64,000 nt of DNA, taken from assembly GCA_021234155.1 (NCBI GenBank), contig JAJEKV010000003.1:33031166-33095165 (forward strand), in the 5' to 3' direction. This document shows positions 33,251 through 44,500 of this stretch, piece by piece. This DNA comes from Isoetes taiwanensis. Taxonomy: Eukaryota; Streptophyta; Lycopodiopsida; Isoetales; Isoetaceae. Every line of letters begins with the position of its first letter. The first letter of the stretch is position 1. The notes below the pieces were generated by a model, which saw only the letters and a list, made by a program, of their open reading frames with translations, was not told the DNA's origin and made no database searches. Made by a program: the position numbers and the translations under genes.

Positions 33251-33609
33251 TATCTGTATTACAGGTGGGTCTCCTTAGCCTATTCTGTTGCTCGGAATCT
33301 ATGTACATTTGCAGATGGATTTCAACCTGCATTTTGCGCACAATTTCTGAGAGATCAGAATTTAAGCTGTCAAATTTTCAAGAGCATATTTTATTTGAGA
33401 AAGAGAACCGATCAGAGATGAGAAGGAATTCTGGGTTATTGAATCCACTGCGAACATTAATTCTTTGCCTTTCATTCACCTTAGAAACTTGAAAGCATCC
33501 GGCCTTGGAAGATCGCATGCATGTGGTCTCCATCTATAGCACAAGTAATCCGTGTGCTATCTTCCATTTTTTCAATTTTCATGTTTAGAAATGTAATTGC
33601 AGGTAATAT

Positions 33610-34218
33610 TCATGTATAAAACTCAGTATCTGTCTTCTTCAAAGTCTCGACAGCAGTTGTAGCAGCAACTCTGAGCTGTTTTCTTTGTCTAGCAAAAGAA
33701 GCACGGGGATGGACAGCACAACCATCAATCTGAGAAACTAAACGGAGTCCAGAAAAGCTATTGAAAGAGGGTTTTAGGGATCCAAGGCGCTCGGGGGCAG
33801 AGGGCTGGGAAGAAGCAGCGATGGAGGAAGCTGGAGAAGAGGCGACGATGTGGGTGGCGGCCATAATAATCTCAGAAGCATGAGAAGCAGAAGCAGCAAT
33901 GTGGAGGGTAGTAGAAACTATAGCTGCAGCTGATGGTGTTAAGGACGACACCATCGGAACTGTATGTAGAGCATCTTCCATAGCCAAGGAATGCAAAGCA
34001 ACCGGCAAAGGTTGATCATGAATAGACGAAGAAATAACAACGGGAGCTTGAACCTGAGAAGAATGTTGAACAGATGCCTGCGATGCATGAGTACCTCGAC
34101 GAAAGCTAGCAAAAGCCTCATTATCAGGAAGTTGGACTTTGCCAAAGCTTTTGACACGCACGCTAGGGAGAAGTTGTGGGAAAGATTGGTCACACTGAGA
34201 GTTCTTCAAGAGATGCAA
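33610..34218 (-). other. Long Ser/Ala-rich frame of unknown status
   Basis: This 202-aa minus-strand frame is rich in Ala, Ser and His and has no recognised domain. A LINE reverse-transcriptase piece reads on the plus strand through its 5' end (34120-34260), so the frame may be accidental within a retroelement. Confidence 0.25.
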
Positions 34219-34263
34219 AACACAGCCTACATTCGGTACGGTGGGATAGATTCAAGGCATTGA
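34120..34263 (+). mobile_element. LINE reverse transcriptase scrap
   Basis: The plus-strand frame reads LDFAKAFDTHAREKLWERLV, the first palm motif of LINE reverse transcriptases (DFAKAFDxVxxxxLW). It stops at 34261-34263. The fragment is isolated. Confidence 0.7.
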
Positions 34264-34596
34264 AGTGAGGGGATGGGCGCTCGTGACAGTGGCGCTCAGG
34301 GCTGCCGGCATTTTTCTTGTAACTTGAGCATCTGGACTCTGTTTTCGATGATCTTTAGTTCGTTGGAAAGCTTGTTCTGAGAACTCTCCGTCAACATCAA
34401 TTTTGTTAGGGTTTGCCATCAGGTTAGGGGCCGGCTTTGGGTCTGCTGATTTCGGCCACTTATAAGGGATGGGGAAGTCAGATATTGGTCCAGCATCCAA
34501 GGCGGCGGCAAAATGGCATGAGTCTACCACCAGTTTGGTGATACGTGATCCTCAGTTGCTGCGCAAAAAGAGGTAAATAATTCAGTTGGAAGTTCT

Positions 34597-35660
34597 TTGC
34601 CTTCGATGGTGGCTACTCCAGTGGTTCTTGAAGAAAGGGATTTTCCTCCCTCGCAAGGCGCTGCAAATAAGGGAGCGGAAGTTAATGGGAATTTGCATCA
34701 AACAGGTATAGATTCCAGTCCTAATTTGGTTCCTCAGTCTCAGGCAAGTGATAGTGCTTGGAAGTCATCTGATTCTGTTACAAAAGTTTCATATCAAAGA
34801 TTTAGTGATTGTCTTTGCAAGGATATATCTAGTGCATCTAGAAAGGTAAAGGTAGAAGCTACTTTACAAGTGTTGTCTAAAGGGAGTAAGGATGAGTTGC
34901 CGGCAATCTTGGACACATTGAAAGCCCGACAGATTCAACTTCAACAACAATTGCCTCCAGATGACATATTTTACCAGGTCGACTGTCAAAATGTAGTTCA
35001 GGCTTCTGGTATTCCTGTGATTGAAGTGGACCATCAAGCTCATATTAAGTGTGCTGAGAACTTATCTTCCTGTGCAGTTCTTGGGTATTTTACTGGTGGT
35101 TATTTAGATTTTTCACGGTTTCGTGTTTGGTTATCTCGGCTTTTAAGAATTTGTTGGCAAAAAACTTTGTTCTATTATGTTTGAAAGTAGTGATGCAGTG
35201 GATTCTTTGGTATCAAGAGGGATTGATCCACTTGGTGGAGAATATATAATGTACCAGTATTACTCTCTTGGCTTTACAGTAGATATGGTTCGTGCATTAA
35301 AGATGCCTTGTTGGCTTGTTGGTTCTCGTTACCTAATCTTCCTCCTGATCTAATGGGTCATCAATTTCTAGTTGCAATTGCAACGGGACTTGGGATTCAT
35401 ATCTCACACGCCATCATGAATGGTCCAAGGATTTGTGTTTCTATGCCAGTGGACTCGCATTTACCAGGCTGTATAGTTGTGAAGAGTGGGCCTTGGTATA
35501 AGAAGTTGGATCTTAAGCTTCTGAATGGTCCAGAATTCCTTACACTTAACATGTGGCATTGATAATGCTTTTCATGCTTTCATGTCGAGCTGCAACATGC
35601 AGCTCCCATTACGATGTGGACATTTTTTGCAGCCTTTAGGTAGTTCTACTCATAAAGTAG
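34597..35660 (+). mobile_element. LINE ORF1-like (nucleocapsid-type) remnant
   Basis: Two plus-strand frames, 34597-35184 and 35308-35562, join through an intervening frame (SRGIDPLGGEYIMYQYYS). The second contains LPNLPPDLMGHQFLVAIATG and SMPVDSHLPGCIVVKSG. In another frame near 35600 there is LPLRCGHF, as in the DUF4283-plus-zinc-knuckle ORF1 proteins of plant LINEs. The broken frame indicates a dead copy. The family call is by resemblance. Confidence 0.5.
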
Positions 35661-36875
35661 AGAAGGAAGATAATTGAGTTTATTTTCTTGCAAAGTCTTG
35701 TGGGTCCTTTTTATCGTTTGAAGGCATTAGCCCATTCTTATTATCCTTGATACAAAAAACATTTTCACCATTTCCACCTATCCATTTCCTGCAAGGCAAA
35801 TATCTACCCCTAAAAGTAGAAAGCAATGGCAGTTAAGAAAAGATTGTCTATGTTGTTATAGCTTGCTTTCCCTTGTTGGCTACAACTCTAGATCATCACG
35901 TTCCTTTCTTTAGAATAAGACTTCCTTTTGTTCCTTCACAAAATTTATCTTTTTATAGTTTATTTGCAGGACTAACTTATCATGTATGTATTGGGATCTA
36001 GGAACTTTTTTTATTTATGCTACACATAGTTTAGATCAATCCTTTGTTCTCATGTGCTTTAAATTCACTAGTTATTGTCTGTATGCAGGATTAGCTTATC
36101 ATGGATAGAGATGTAGATTTTTTTGTCCTACCAAGTTGAGCTCAATTGATTTCTTATCTTCATCATCAATGCCAATATTCCAAGCTCTAGAGCAAAGAGG
36201 CTCATGGGAACAGAAGCTTTGCAGGAAGCCAACATATCATATGAGTAATAGGATATACTGGGTTCAAGTCCCAAGAAATATGTTGTTTCTTTTCTTCTTA
36301 TTGGAGTTCCAATGGTACACAATTTAATGTCTGTACACGGCTTCAATCAAACGCTGAACTTGGTGTACATATATATATTTGTTCATTAATGGACTCTTCC
36401 ACAAACTCTACAAGCAGTTGGACATTGTGAGCTTCCTATTCACATTATTCTAGCAGGATTCACATGTCACAATCTACTCTACAATGAGTTTTATTTATCC
36501 CTTGGAGCAAAAAACACATTTGTTTACAATGTATGACTTCACAATGTGCTATTGCTCATCTGTAATCCAATGACACCTCAATGACATTTCCTATCATTAT
36601 TAATCATAGCAATGTGGTCATGCTAAAAGCCCCTAAGGATTATCTATAATATTATTACAGATGTTTTCTACTTTGTTTGTCGATCCCTTCAATAGGCATC
36701 CACTAATACCCCACCGGCGAATTTGATCTCTTACTAAATAAAAATAGAACTTATGTCGTGTCTCCAAAAGAAAGAAGACCAATTTTGCAACATATGGCTC
36801 CCCACCTGCACTTGGATAAAAAAAACCTTTGGTGGTCACAAAGGAAAAAACCCGAGTGCTAATATTTTCTAGTAA
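35661..36875. other. Intergenic AT-rich DNA
   Basis: No gene, RNA or clear repeat is seen. The short frames on either strand are not protein-like. Confidence 0.4.
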
Positions 36876-36879
36876 CTCT

Positions 36880-37110
36880 TCTTATCTTCAAGAACATGAA
36901 GAGCTTTAACATTGTCTTCACGTCGCTTTTGGTGTCCTAACATAAAGTTCTTGGTCATCAAGATAGTATCATCAACATAAAGTGTAATCACAAAGCCTTT
37001 CTGATGTCATTTTAGGTAGATGTTAGGATCTGCAAAACTTGAAAGAAATCCTTTTAATAGAAGAGTAAATAATCATTTTCACGTACCAAACTCGTGAGAA
37101 AATAGGGTTT
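36880..37110 (-). mobile_element. Ty1/copia reverse transcriptase fragment
   Basis: The minus strand reads FADPNIYLK, a stop, then HQKGFVITLYVDDTILMTKN, the YVDD catalytic motif of copia-type reverse transcriptases with its usual upstream context. About 75 residues are recognisable, with stops. No LTRs are visible nearby. Confidence 0.75.
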
Positions 37111-37339
37111 GCCAATGCTGTCAGTTGAGACTTATTGAAGATGCGAGCCACACCCTTCAGCACTGTCTAACATTTTCATATATACGAACACGATACGACA
37201 GGTCAGTTACACCTAACTGATCGCTAAATATAATGATGAAGTTCCCTTCGGTGGGTGCACTGACATCTTACATCCAGGAGATAATGCCCATGAGGGCTTT
37301 ATTGTGATCTTGATCATTAGATTAATGTACAAATGTACA

Positions 37340-37490
37340 ATTCATCAGTTGACCTATTACTGCTAAGGTTTTTCCTTCAAAAATCCTTCTGGGCAGGAGT
37401 TTTCTAATTCTGTACAATAATAGACCGATAGTTCTTTGTTATTGCTTGGGTCTCATAAGCCATTTGGTTTCAATAGATGATAAAGTTCAA
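37340..37490 (+). repeat. LINE 3' tail repeat, copy B
   Basis: It matches 885-1060 ('ttactgctaaggtttttcc', 'gggtctcataagccatttgg'). It is truncated, with no LINE coding sequence directly upstream. Confidence 0.6.
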
Positions 37491-39013
37491 TCGAATAATT
37501 CTTTAGGAGTTATCACAGACTTACAACATCGTAGGAACTTTGCTTCCATTGCCCAATTTGATGGAGTAAATCCTCAAAGTGGGCATTAAGGCGATAATGC
37601 CCGGCCCTTGGGGCATTTATGGAAAAAACTACTCAGACCGCTACGGCCAAAATGGTTCAGGCGTACGCTGCACACCCTCGCAATTTTGGCGTTGGCCCAT
37701 ATGGCCACACCCTTTTCTTTCCCTTATATAACACCTCATGTCATGGCATTATCTACACCTTATTTTTGCTATCGATATATATCTCCCTAAAACTTTACGA
37801 TGAGTCTTGGGGGGGATTTAGTTTTGAGGTATATTCTCCAAAGTTTAGAGCATTGTATTCTTTAAGGGCATCTATATAGATTAGTTTTTCCATGTATATG
37901 TGCAAGTCTTATTCGTCAAAATCTATAAGCGAATTTTTTTTAGCACATTTGCACAAATATGAGTGCAATATTCCTTGAAATATCAGCGTATCAATCATCA
38001 TTCATTTAAATTGGGATTATATCTTAATTTTGAAAAAAAAAATTATATTGCGTGCCTTTGGTAGCATATTGAAATTCACAAATTTTATATCCAAAGTACG
38101 AAAATGTGATATCATATTATTTAGAAAATAGACAATATGGCAGCATGATGACATAGTGGCAGCGTGATCAATAAGGACCAACCAATGGCTCCTATTTTGC
38201 TTAACATTCGATTGCTGTTAAGTATCAATAATAGATGCAAATGGTGGCAGAAGAGTTCAATTAGTCCGCCATTGGCAGCAGATTGTTTGAAAACAAATAG
38301 AAATAAAAAACAAACATGGAAAAATAAAACATATCTGAAACAATTCCCCAAACCTGCAGTTCTGTTTGTTCTGAGCAGACGAGTCAGCATTTGACACAAG
38401 CATTAAGAATTTGGCAGTTCAGTTCTAATGTTATATAAAGCATCCCAAAGTTGTATATAAGGAAAATTGATAAAGAACTTGCAAGAAGCAGCTGATCAGT
38501 CTTGTAAGAGAAAATTGCCTGTAGGAGTCCTACAATTGCAGTTTACTGATTTCTTCTCTTTCTATTGTCAGACCACTTATCTTTTTGTTCTTCTCAAGTA
38601 ACGACACCATTAGCAAATCCAACATCTCAAAATGGATGTGGTTTTTCCATTTATTCTCAAACCTGTAAACCAAAATGCACTTCCTACATGTTATACGTAT
38701 AATAAACAGGAAAGTACCTGGCATAAATACTCTGCTTCAAAGAGATAGATAGGATAAAAATACACTTTCTCAAAGAGATAAACAAGATAAAAAATGCAGT
38801 ATTTAAATACCCTTCTAAAAGAAATTCCTTTACTTGTGAATCAACTGTCAACCTACCAATTTTACAGTTTGCCTTTTTGTCCTTTTGTAATCAATAAAAC
38901 CTCTTCAGACTATCTTACAATGTGACTATGAGAGAAAAAATAGAAAAGACCAGGTCAGCGTGCAAAACGTCCTATTCAGAAACATAAATTATTCATGCCA
39001 GTTATGTATTGGT
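37491..39013. other. Intergenic AT-rich DNA
   Basis: Only short frames without features. The minus-strand frame 38121-38399 has a hydrophobic stretch but no family resemblance. Confidence 0.4.
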
Positions 39014-40026
39014 CTATACTGGAGGTGGATATGTCTTAGCTTGTTGTTTAACCTTTCGCTTATATTCATCAGGATCCTGCGGCCACAAGAAAAGAATCAC
39101 ACCAGTGATAGCTAGAAAATACCAAAGATTACACTGGCATACCTGAATAAAAAGGTGATAAACTTTTGTTTGAGGCGGATCTACAGGATTTGGTGCATCT
39201 AGAAGTTCTTGGATTCCAACAAGGATTTGTTTCACTGTAATAACTGGTCTCCAACCCTGAGAAAATCTTATAACATTGAAACCAGAAGAGAAAGAAAGGA
39301 ACAAAATATGACCATCTCGATAAAGTTGGAGCCTTTTACTCACTGAATCCTCATTAAGAACAGAGAGGCAGACTGTTCCAGAAGCATATACATTAGGATG
39401 GAAAAAGCCTACAGGGAACTTGCACTTTGGAGGTTTACTAGGATAATCTTTACTGAAATAACCTTTTTCCCAATCTGTCTAGGATAGCAATAAAACATCA
39501 TCAGAAAGTAAAGCATAGAAGATAATATATTCCACGCTACATCGACATGCATATTGATAGCACTGCCAAATCATCAGGTTCACAGATCCATCAAGTTGAG
39601 TATCTGGTCTGGCCGCAAATTCTTGCAGGATCATACGAATATCAATAACTTTCAACAAATGTGCTCTAGACCTAGAAAACAGGATTATATTGATAAAGCT
39701 CGTGCTAATAGAATAAAGAAAACATTAGGAATGAACAGAAACTTCTACTTCCCCTTCTACTCTAACCGAAAGGCCTTTATCAAACGTTTTGAAGCAATTA
39801 AAAGTCTTGATGGCAGTAAGGCCATAACTTAGAACCAATTTACCCTCGTAAAGAAAGGCCTCAGATGCAAATTACTTGAGTTACAATTAAAAAGAGAAAT
39901 CAACCTAAAAGTTACAGGAAGAGAGAACTCTGGCTCCAACTAAACAGAAAGGGAAAAACAGTGAGATGCTTACATGAGGATGATTCTTGCGGCATGCCTT
40001 GCGTTCTTCTGCCAAGCGACCTCTTG
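39014..40026 (-). pseudogene. SCE1: Decayed SUMO-conjugating enzyme E2 (SCE1/UBC9) copy
   Basis: Minus-strand exons are 39974-40022 or so (GRLAEERKACRKNHPH), about 39545-39620 (FAARPDTQLDGSVNLMIWQC), 39344-39478, 39143-39256 and 39014-39076 (stop 39014-39016). The third encodes [20 protein letters not shown] with the catalytic Cys in SGTVCLS. The fourth encodes [19 protein letters not shown]. Exon order and most donor and acceptor sites match the plant gene, so the copy arose by DNA duplication, not retroposition. Defects: RKAW is RKAC, the C.TIPGKAG segment is replaced, about five residues are missing before FSKDYPS, one acceptor is out of phase, and no MSGG start is found. It is probably not a working E2, though the core is well kept and the loss may be recent. 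Confidence 0.75.
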
Positions 40027-40129
40027 CAACAACAAAAAAAAATCGAGCACCCAAATCCTAAGGAGAAACGGGAACAATAAGACCATCGCCATCGCAGGGA
40101 TCGTGGGGGATTTTCTTTACTTTCTAATT

Positions 40130-40275
40130 TTCTTTACTTTCTAATTTTTCTAACCATAGATGCGAAATTAGACAGATCTAATGGCATGGAATCAATTTGT
40201 CCTATGTGGCATGACATGTGGCATAGCTAGAATCGCAACAATTTGTGCACCTCGGATTAGGCAACCCTGCTAAAA
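40130..40275 (+). repeat. SINE-like repeat with poly-A tail, copy A
   Basis: It shares 'ctaatttctatgg'-like, 'ctagaatcgcaa' and a terminal 'ctaaaaaaaaaaaa' with 40490-40655. Both copies have the same orientation and end in A12-13. No internal RNA polymerase III promoter was confirmed. Confidence 0.45.
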
Positions 40276-40489
40276 AAAAAAAACACGAAGGGAAACAATG
40301 GCAAAAAGAAAGAGACAACAAACTGGGAGAAATAGCATGTCAAATCCGAGGAAATAAAAAAAGAAAGAGATCCAAAAGGAAGGAGACTATTTTTCCTCCA
40401 CATGAATGCTAGGGTTTGAGGGAGGGGGCGGAATGCAAAAAGAACGGGAGGGGACGTGACCATCTCAATCTCCATGGCTACTTTTTGCC

Positions 40490-40655
40490 TATTTTCTAAT
40501 TTCTATGGCCTTAGATCCTGAAAAAAAAAATCTAACGGTAAAAACTAATGCCATATCAGTTTTTGATGAGGTGGAGGTGCTACGTGGATAGGCTAGAATT
40601 GCAAGAAAGGCTTTAGGCTTGGTTGAGCTGGTGTGCTAAAAAAAAAAAAAATAAT
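40490..40655 (+). repeat. SINE-like repeat with poly-A tail, copy B
   Basis: This is the second copy of the repeat at 40130-40275, ending 'gtgtgctaaaaaaaaaaaa'. The two are roughly 70 percent alike by eye. Confidence 0.45.
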
Positions 40656-41562
40656 CTACTGGAAGTAAAAATTTCCTACTATTTGTAAGCTGCACCACGC
40701 TGTGAAATCTGAATTCCACACGGTAAGGCTTCGAGAAAATCTCCAGAATCAAGTAGTACGTAATAAAACACTTCGTTAGAGGACGGGTCAAGCATACCAA
40801 ATCAAGTGGATTGAATTTGTCTTGATCTACTTATTTAAAATGTGTACACGTTTATTAGTGGCTATTTATACTTATTTTTTTATTTATCGTTAGTTCAGTT
40901 TACTTTAGAGGCAAATTTAGCCGAATCGCATTAACAAAGCGCGCCAATTTCCAATACAAACTTGGCGAAGCGACGGCGGCGCCACCAAAGGGCATGAGGG
41001 ACAGGTCAGCGGGAGGGTAGCGGCGACGCCAAGGTGATAGCGGCGCCGGAGCTTGTGCAAATGGCAACTTGAATCTGCAACAATTGCCCAGATTCACGTG
41101 TTTTTTTGTTCAATATAGAGCTGCAACGAGTTTTTTTCGCATCTTTGGAAGCTGTCCTAACCAATAAGCACGTCTCTGCCCCAGTTTCCGGCTTCTTCAA
41201 ACCGTAGCTTCACCCATTTCTGGATTAACATTTGGGCTTCAGTTCTGTCAAAATCTGTCGATTCTTAGCCCTAGTTTCTTAAGATCTTCACTTTCTTTTT
41301 CTGCGGCTTAATCCCAGACTCCTGGATTTTGATCCACAATTTTCTCTGCATGAGCTTCTTTATTGCTTTTTAATCAGATTTGCTCAAAAGGGGATTGAAT
41401 CGTTCTATGATTTAGTTTTTTGATCCAATTCAGAAGTAATCCCTGTAAGTATAAATATTGCAGGTTTCATGCATTTCTGTTTTATTTCTTGGATTCCGGT
41501 AAGCAGAGGTTCCCCCAATTTGTAAAAGATACTTCGAGTTTGATCTCTTCAATCTGCTGGCA
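40656..41562. other. Upstream region and 5' UTR of the kinesin gene
   Basis: No other gene is seen. The stretch before 41563 is T-rich and includes a possible 5'-UTR intron acceptor (tattgcag near 41462). The minus-strand frames 40900-41200 are shadows in a short GC-rich patch. Confidence 0.4.
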
Positions 41563-44500
41563 ATGTCACCAAGTCTTGAGAAAGTGGATCAGTCTCTTCC
41601 CGAGAAGCATCTAAGTGATATGGAATATGACGGAAGTTGGGTTACTGGGGAACTGCCGAATGGGGATTTAGTAAAACATAACCCGACAAGGTTAAGCGAT
41701 GTGAACTTGGCATCTAGGAAAGCAGAAGAAACAGGTAAGCTTTCTTTGAAGAACAACAACCTGAAAAGCTTTTAAGTTTACGGCATCAAGCATGATCATG
41801 TCTCCTATATTAATAAAAGTTTCAACTAGTAAATTTGGAATTACCCAATTCCCATATCTACAGTCCTCAAAATTTGTAATTTGGAAGTGTTACCGGTATG
41901 CCAATAAGAATGAACAAAAAATGTGGTTAGAAGTATTGCTTCTGTCAATAAAAAGAAGAAGAACAAAGATTTATTTGATGTCTAAGCTACCTAAATGAAC
42001 ATGTTCAATCTGAAGAATATGCTATGATCAGGGTGCTAAATCCAATAGCTAATGCCATATTGGCTGCATGTGCAGCAATGAGAAGGTACATGGCAGTTTC
42101 ATGGTTGCAGGAAATAGTGGGACCTATTGACCTTCCTCATGATGCTTCTGAGGAGGAACTAAGGATTTCATTGAGGAATGGTCTTATTCTATGTAATCTT
42201 GCCAATAGAATTCGTCCTGGAGCCATACCTAAGGTGAGAGTCAGGATACCCAATCAAAAATTTCAAGCCATGTCTCTGTTGCTGATGAAATAAGGTGCTT
42301 GGAAACTTAGGTGATTGAAAACCCCACCCTTATCACATCAACAGATGCGGCTCTCTCTGCTTATCAGTATTTTGAGAACGTCAGGAACTTCTTAAGAGCA
42401 GTAGAAGAAATGAATCTGCCAACATTTGAGGTTTCTGATTTGGAGCAGGTATGCGTCTGTGTGTTGTTAAATGTCATGGATAGATCAGATTGGCGTGATT
42501 ACTAGGAAGCTATCTTTAAAATGCAGAGCTTGGTTACTGGTGCAACTTCCAAAGTGGTAGATTGCATTCTTGCACTGAAGTCATTTTATGAGTGGAAACA
42601 ACGAGGTGGAACAGGACAATGGAGGTTTGGAGGGGTTACAAAATCTCTTATACATGCGGATAGCGGTCGAAGGGACAGTCTTTTGTATGATGAAGCTGGT
42701 GAGATAGGCTTTGTGAATTTAAACAGACATGTCAAGGTGCAGCCTTTGGAGAAATGACAATGAAGTTTAGTTGGCAAACTTTAGATTTTTATCGATCTAA
42801 AATGTCATTGCAATTTTGAATGCAGATTGGACAGCAAGTTCGTTGCATCAATTATGTTTTAGCTTCTTGGAAGTTCAAACAAAAGTTAGAGATGGCAATA
42901 ACCAGAACTTCAAAGCTTCAAATGGGGTTGAGGTCTGCCTAGGCATTTGACATGTGGTTGAAAATTTTCCATAGGTTCCTGCTGTCTTATGTTAATTTTT
43001 CATATCTTCACAGAATGGGGATTCACAATCCTTATCTAAGATTGTACAATCATTTCTAGCTGGCAAACATCTCGAAGAGATACCATCTGTGAGTCATAAC
43101 AATGTGTTTACGAACATTTTCCACTTTGCTCCTCACATCTTTTCTTGTGTCCAGTTGGTGGAATTTATGCTGAAAAAAGTGATACATGTTTATAAGCAAC
43201 AGTTTCTTATACAAAAGGAAGAGATGAAAAATGTATGTGGCTTTATTTTCTGATAATCTAAGGCAAATTAATAATTTTGTTTTGATTCTTGGAAGTAGTT
43301 GACAACTGCTCTGAGAGAAATCTCGGGTGGCAACTCAATGATTGAATCAAATATGAACAAATGGTTGCAAGACCATAAGGATGCACCTCAGGTATCAGAT
43401 TACCAACTAAATTTAATGCCGCACTTTGTAACCACAAATGCTAATCAATTTTTGTTGTCTTTTATAGGTGGTACCTGCCCAACTGCAACTAGTGAAGGTT
43501 CTTCTCCCCAGTCATTAGTAGCTATGTATAATTTCAACTAAGAAATCACAAAAACAAGCTCTTGCCAGTCTCCAAATGCAGAAAATGATAGTTACAACAA
43601 TTGGGGTTTAATGCACTCATAGAAAGCCTATAGATGTTGCACTCAAAGACTATAGGCCTTAGCATATTGCAGGATGCACCTTTATGAAGTATTTATGGGT
43701 GATGGAATTTTACAGGAATTGAAGGAAACTTCAGATGCCACGAAGCAGGAAGTCTTAGAAATGAACCTGAAATGGAAACAGGAACTTCAAGACCTTGGTA
43801 ATATTTTCAACCCCCTCTTCCAGCATGTGCGAAAGAAGCATGCTATCCATTGTGAATGTTCTACTATTATAGGATTAGTTGATTATAATAAACAAGTGTC
43901 TGAATGGCGTGATATCAATTGAATTAAAATTAAATTAAATAATGGATAGTATAGAGCTATGTACTGGAAACAACCTCTCACGTTAACGGTGGAGAAAAAA
44001 GGGTTTAAGATAGGTAAAGCTGTCTGGCATTTACATATTGGTATCGCATGTATTATCATTAAATTTGGGTTGATCACTCCTTGAGGTTTCTCTTGCAGAG
44101 TCTCGGCTTCAGGTTCTAACAAGTGCAGCGGTCAATTACCATCATGTTCTTACTGAAAATCGTCGCTTATATAATGAAGTCCAAGATCTTAAGGGTATGA
44201 TCTGAAGATACTACTTCTTTAAAGCATTATGTATAATTGATTATTTGCCTGGATGCCATTGTTAGGTAACATTAGGGTCTTCTGCCGCATAAGGCCTTTT
44301 CTTGCTGGTGAGGCTAAACAACAGGAAACTGTAGATTACATAGGCGAAAACGGTGAAATTATGATACTCAATCCTAAAAAGCAGGGAAAAGATGCGCGCA
44401 AGTCATTTAACTTCAACAAGGTCTTTGGACCTTCTGCCTCTCAAGGTAGAGATTATAATACTGCAACATTGGAGGATCATATTAACAATTTTTTTCTCTT

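Noticed and set aside
34252-34530. Minus-strand 92-aa frame as a gene
   Set aside because: It lies between two plus-strand LINE remnants, with no recognisable domain or splice context.
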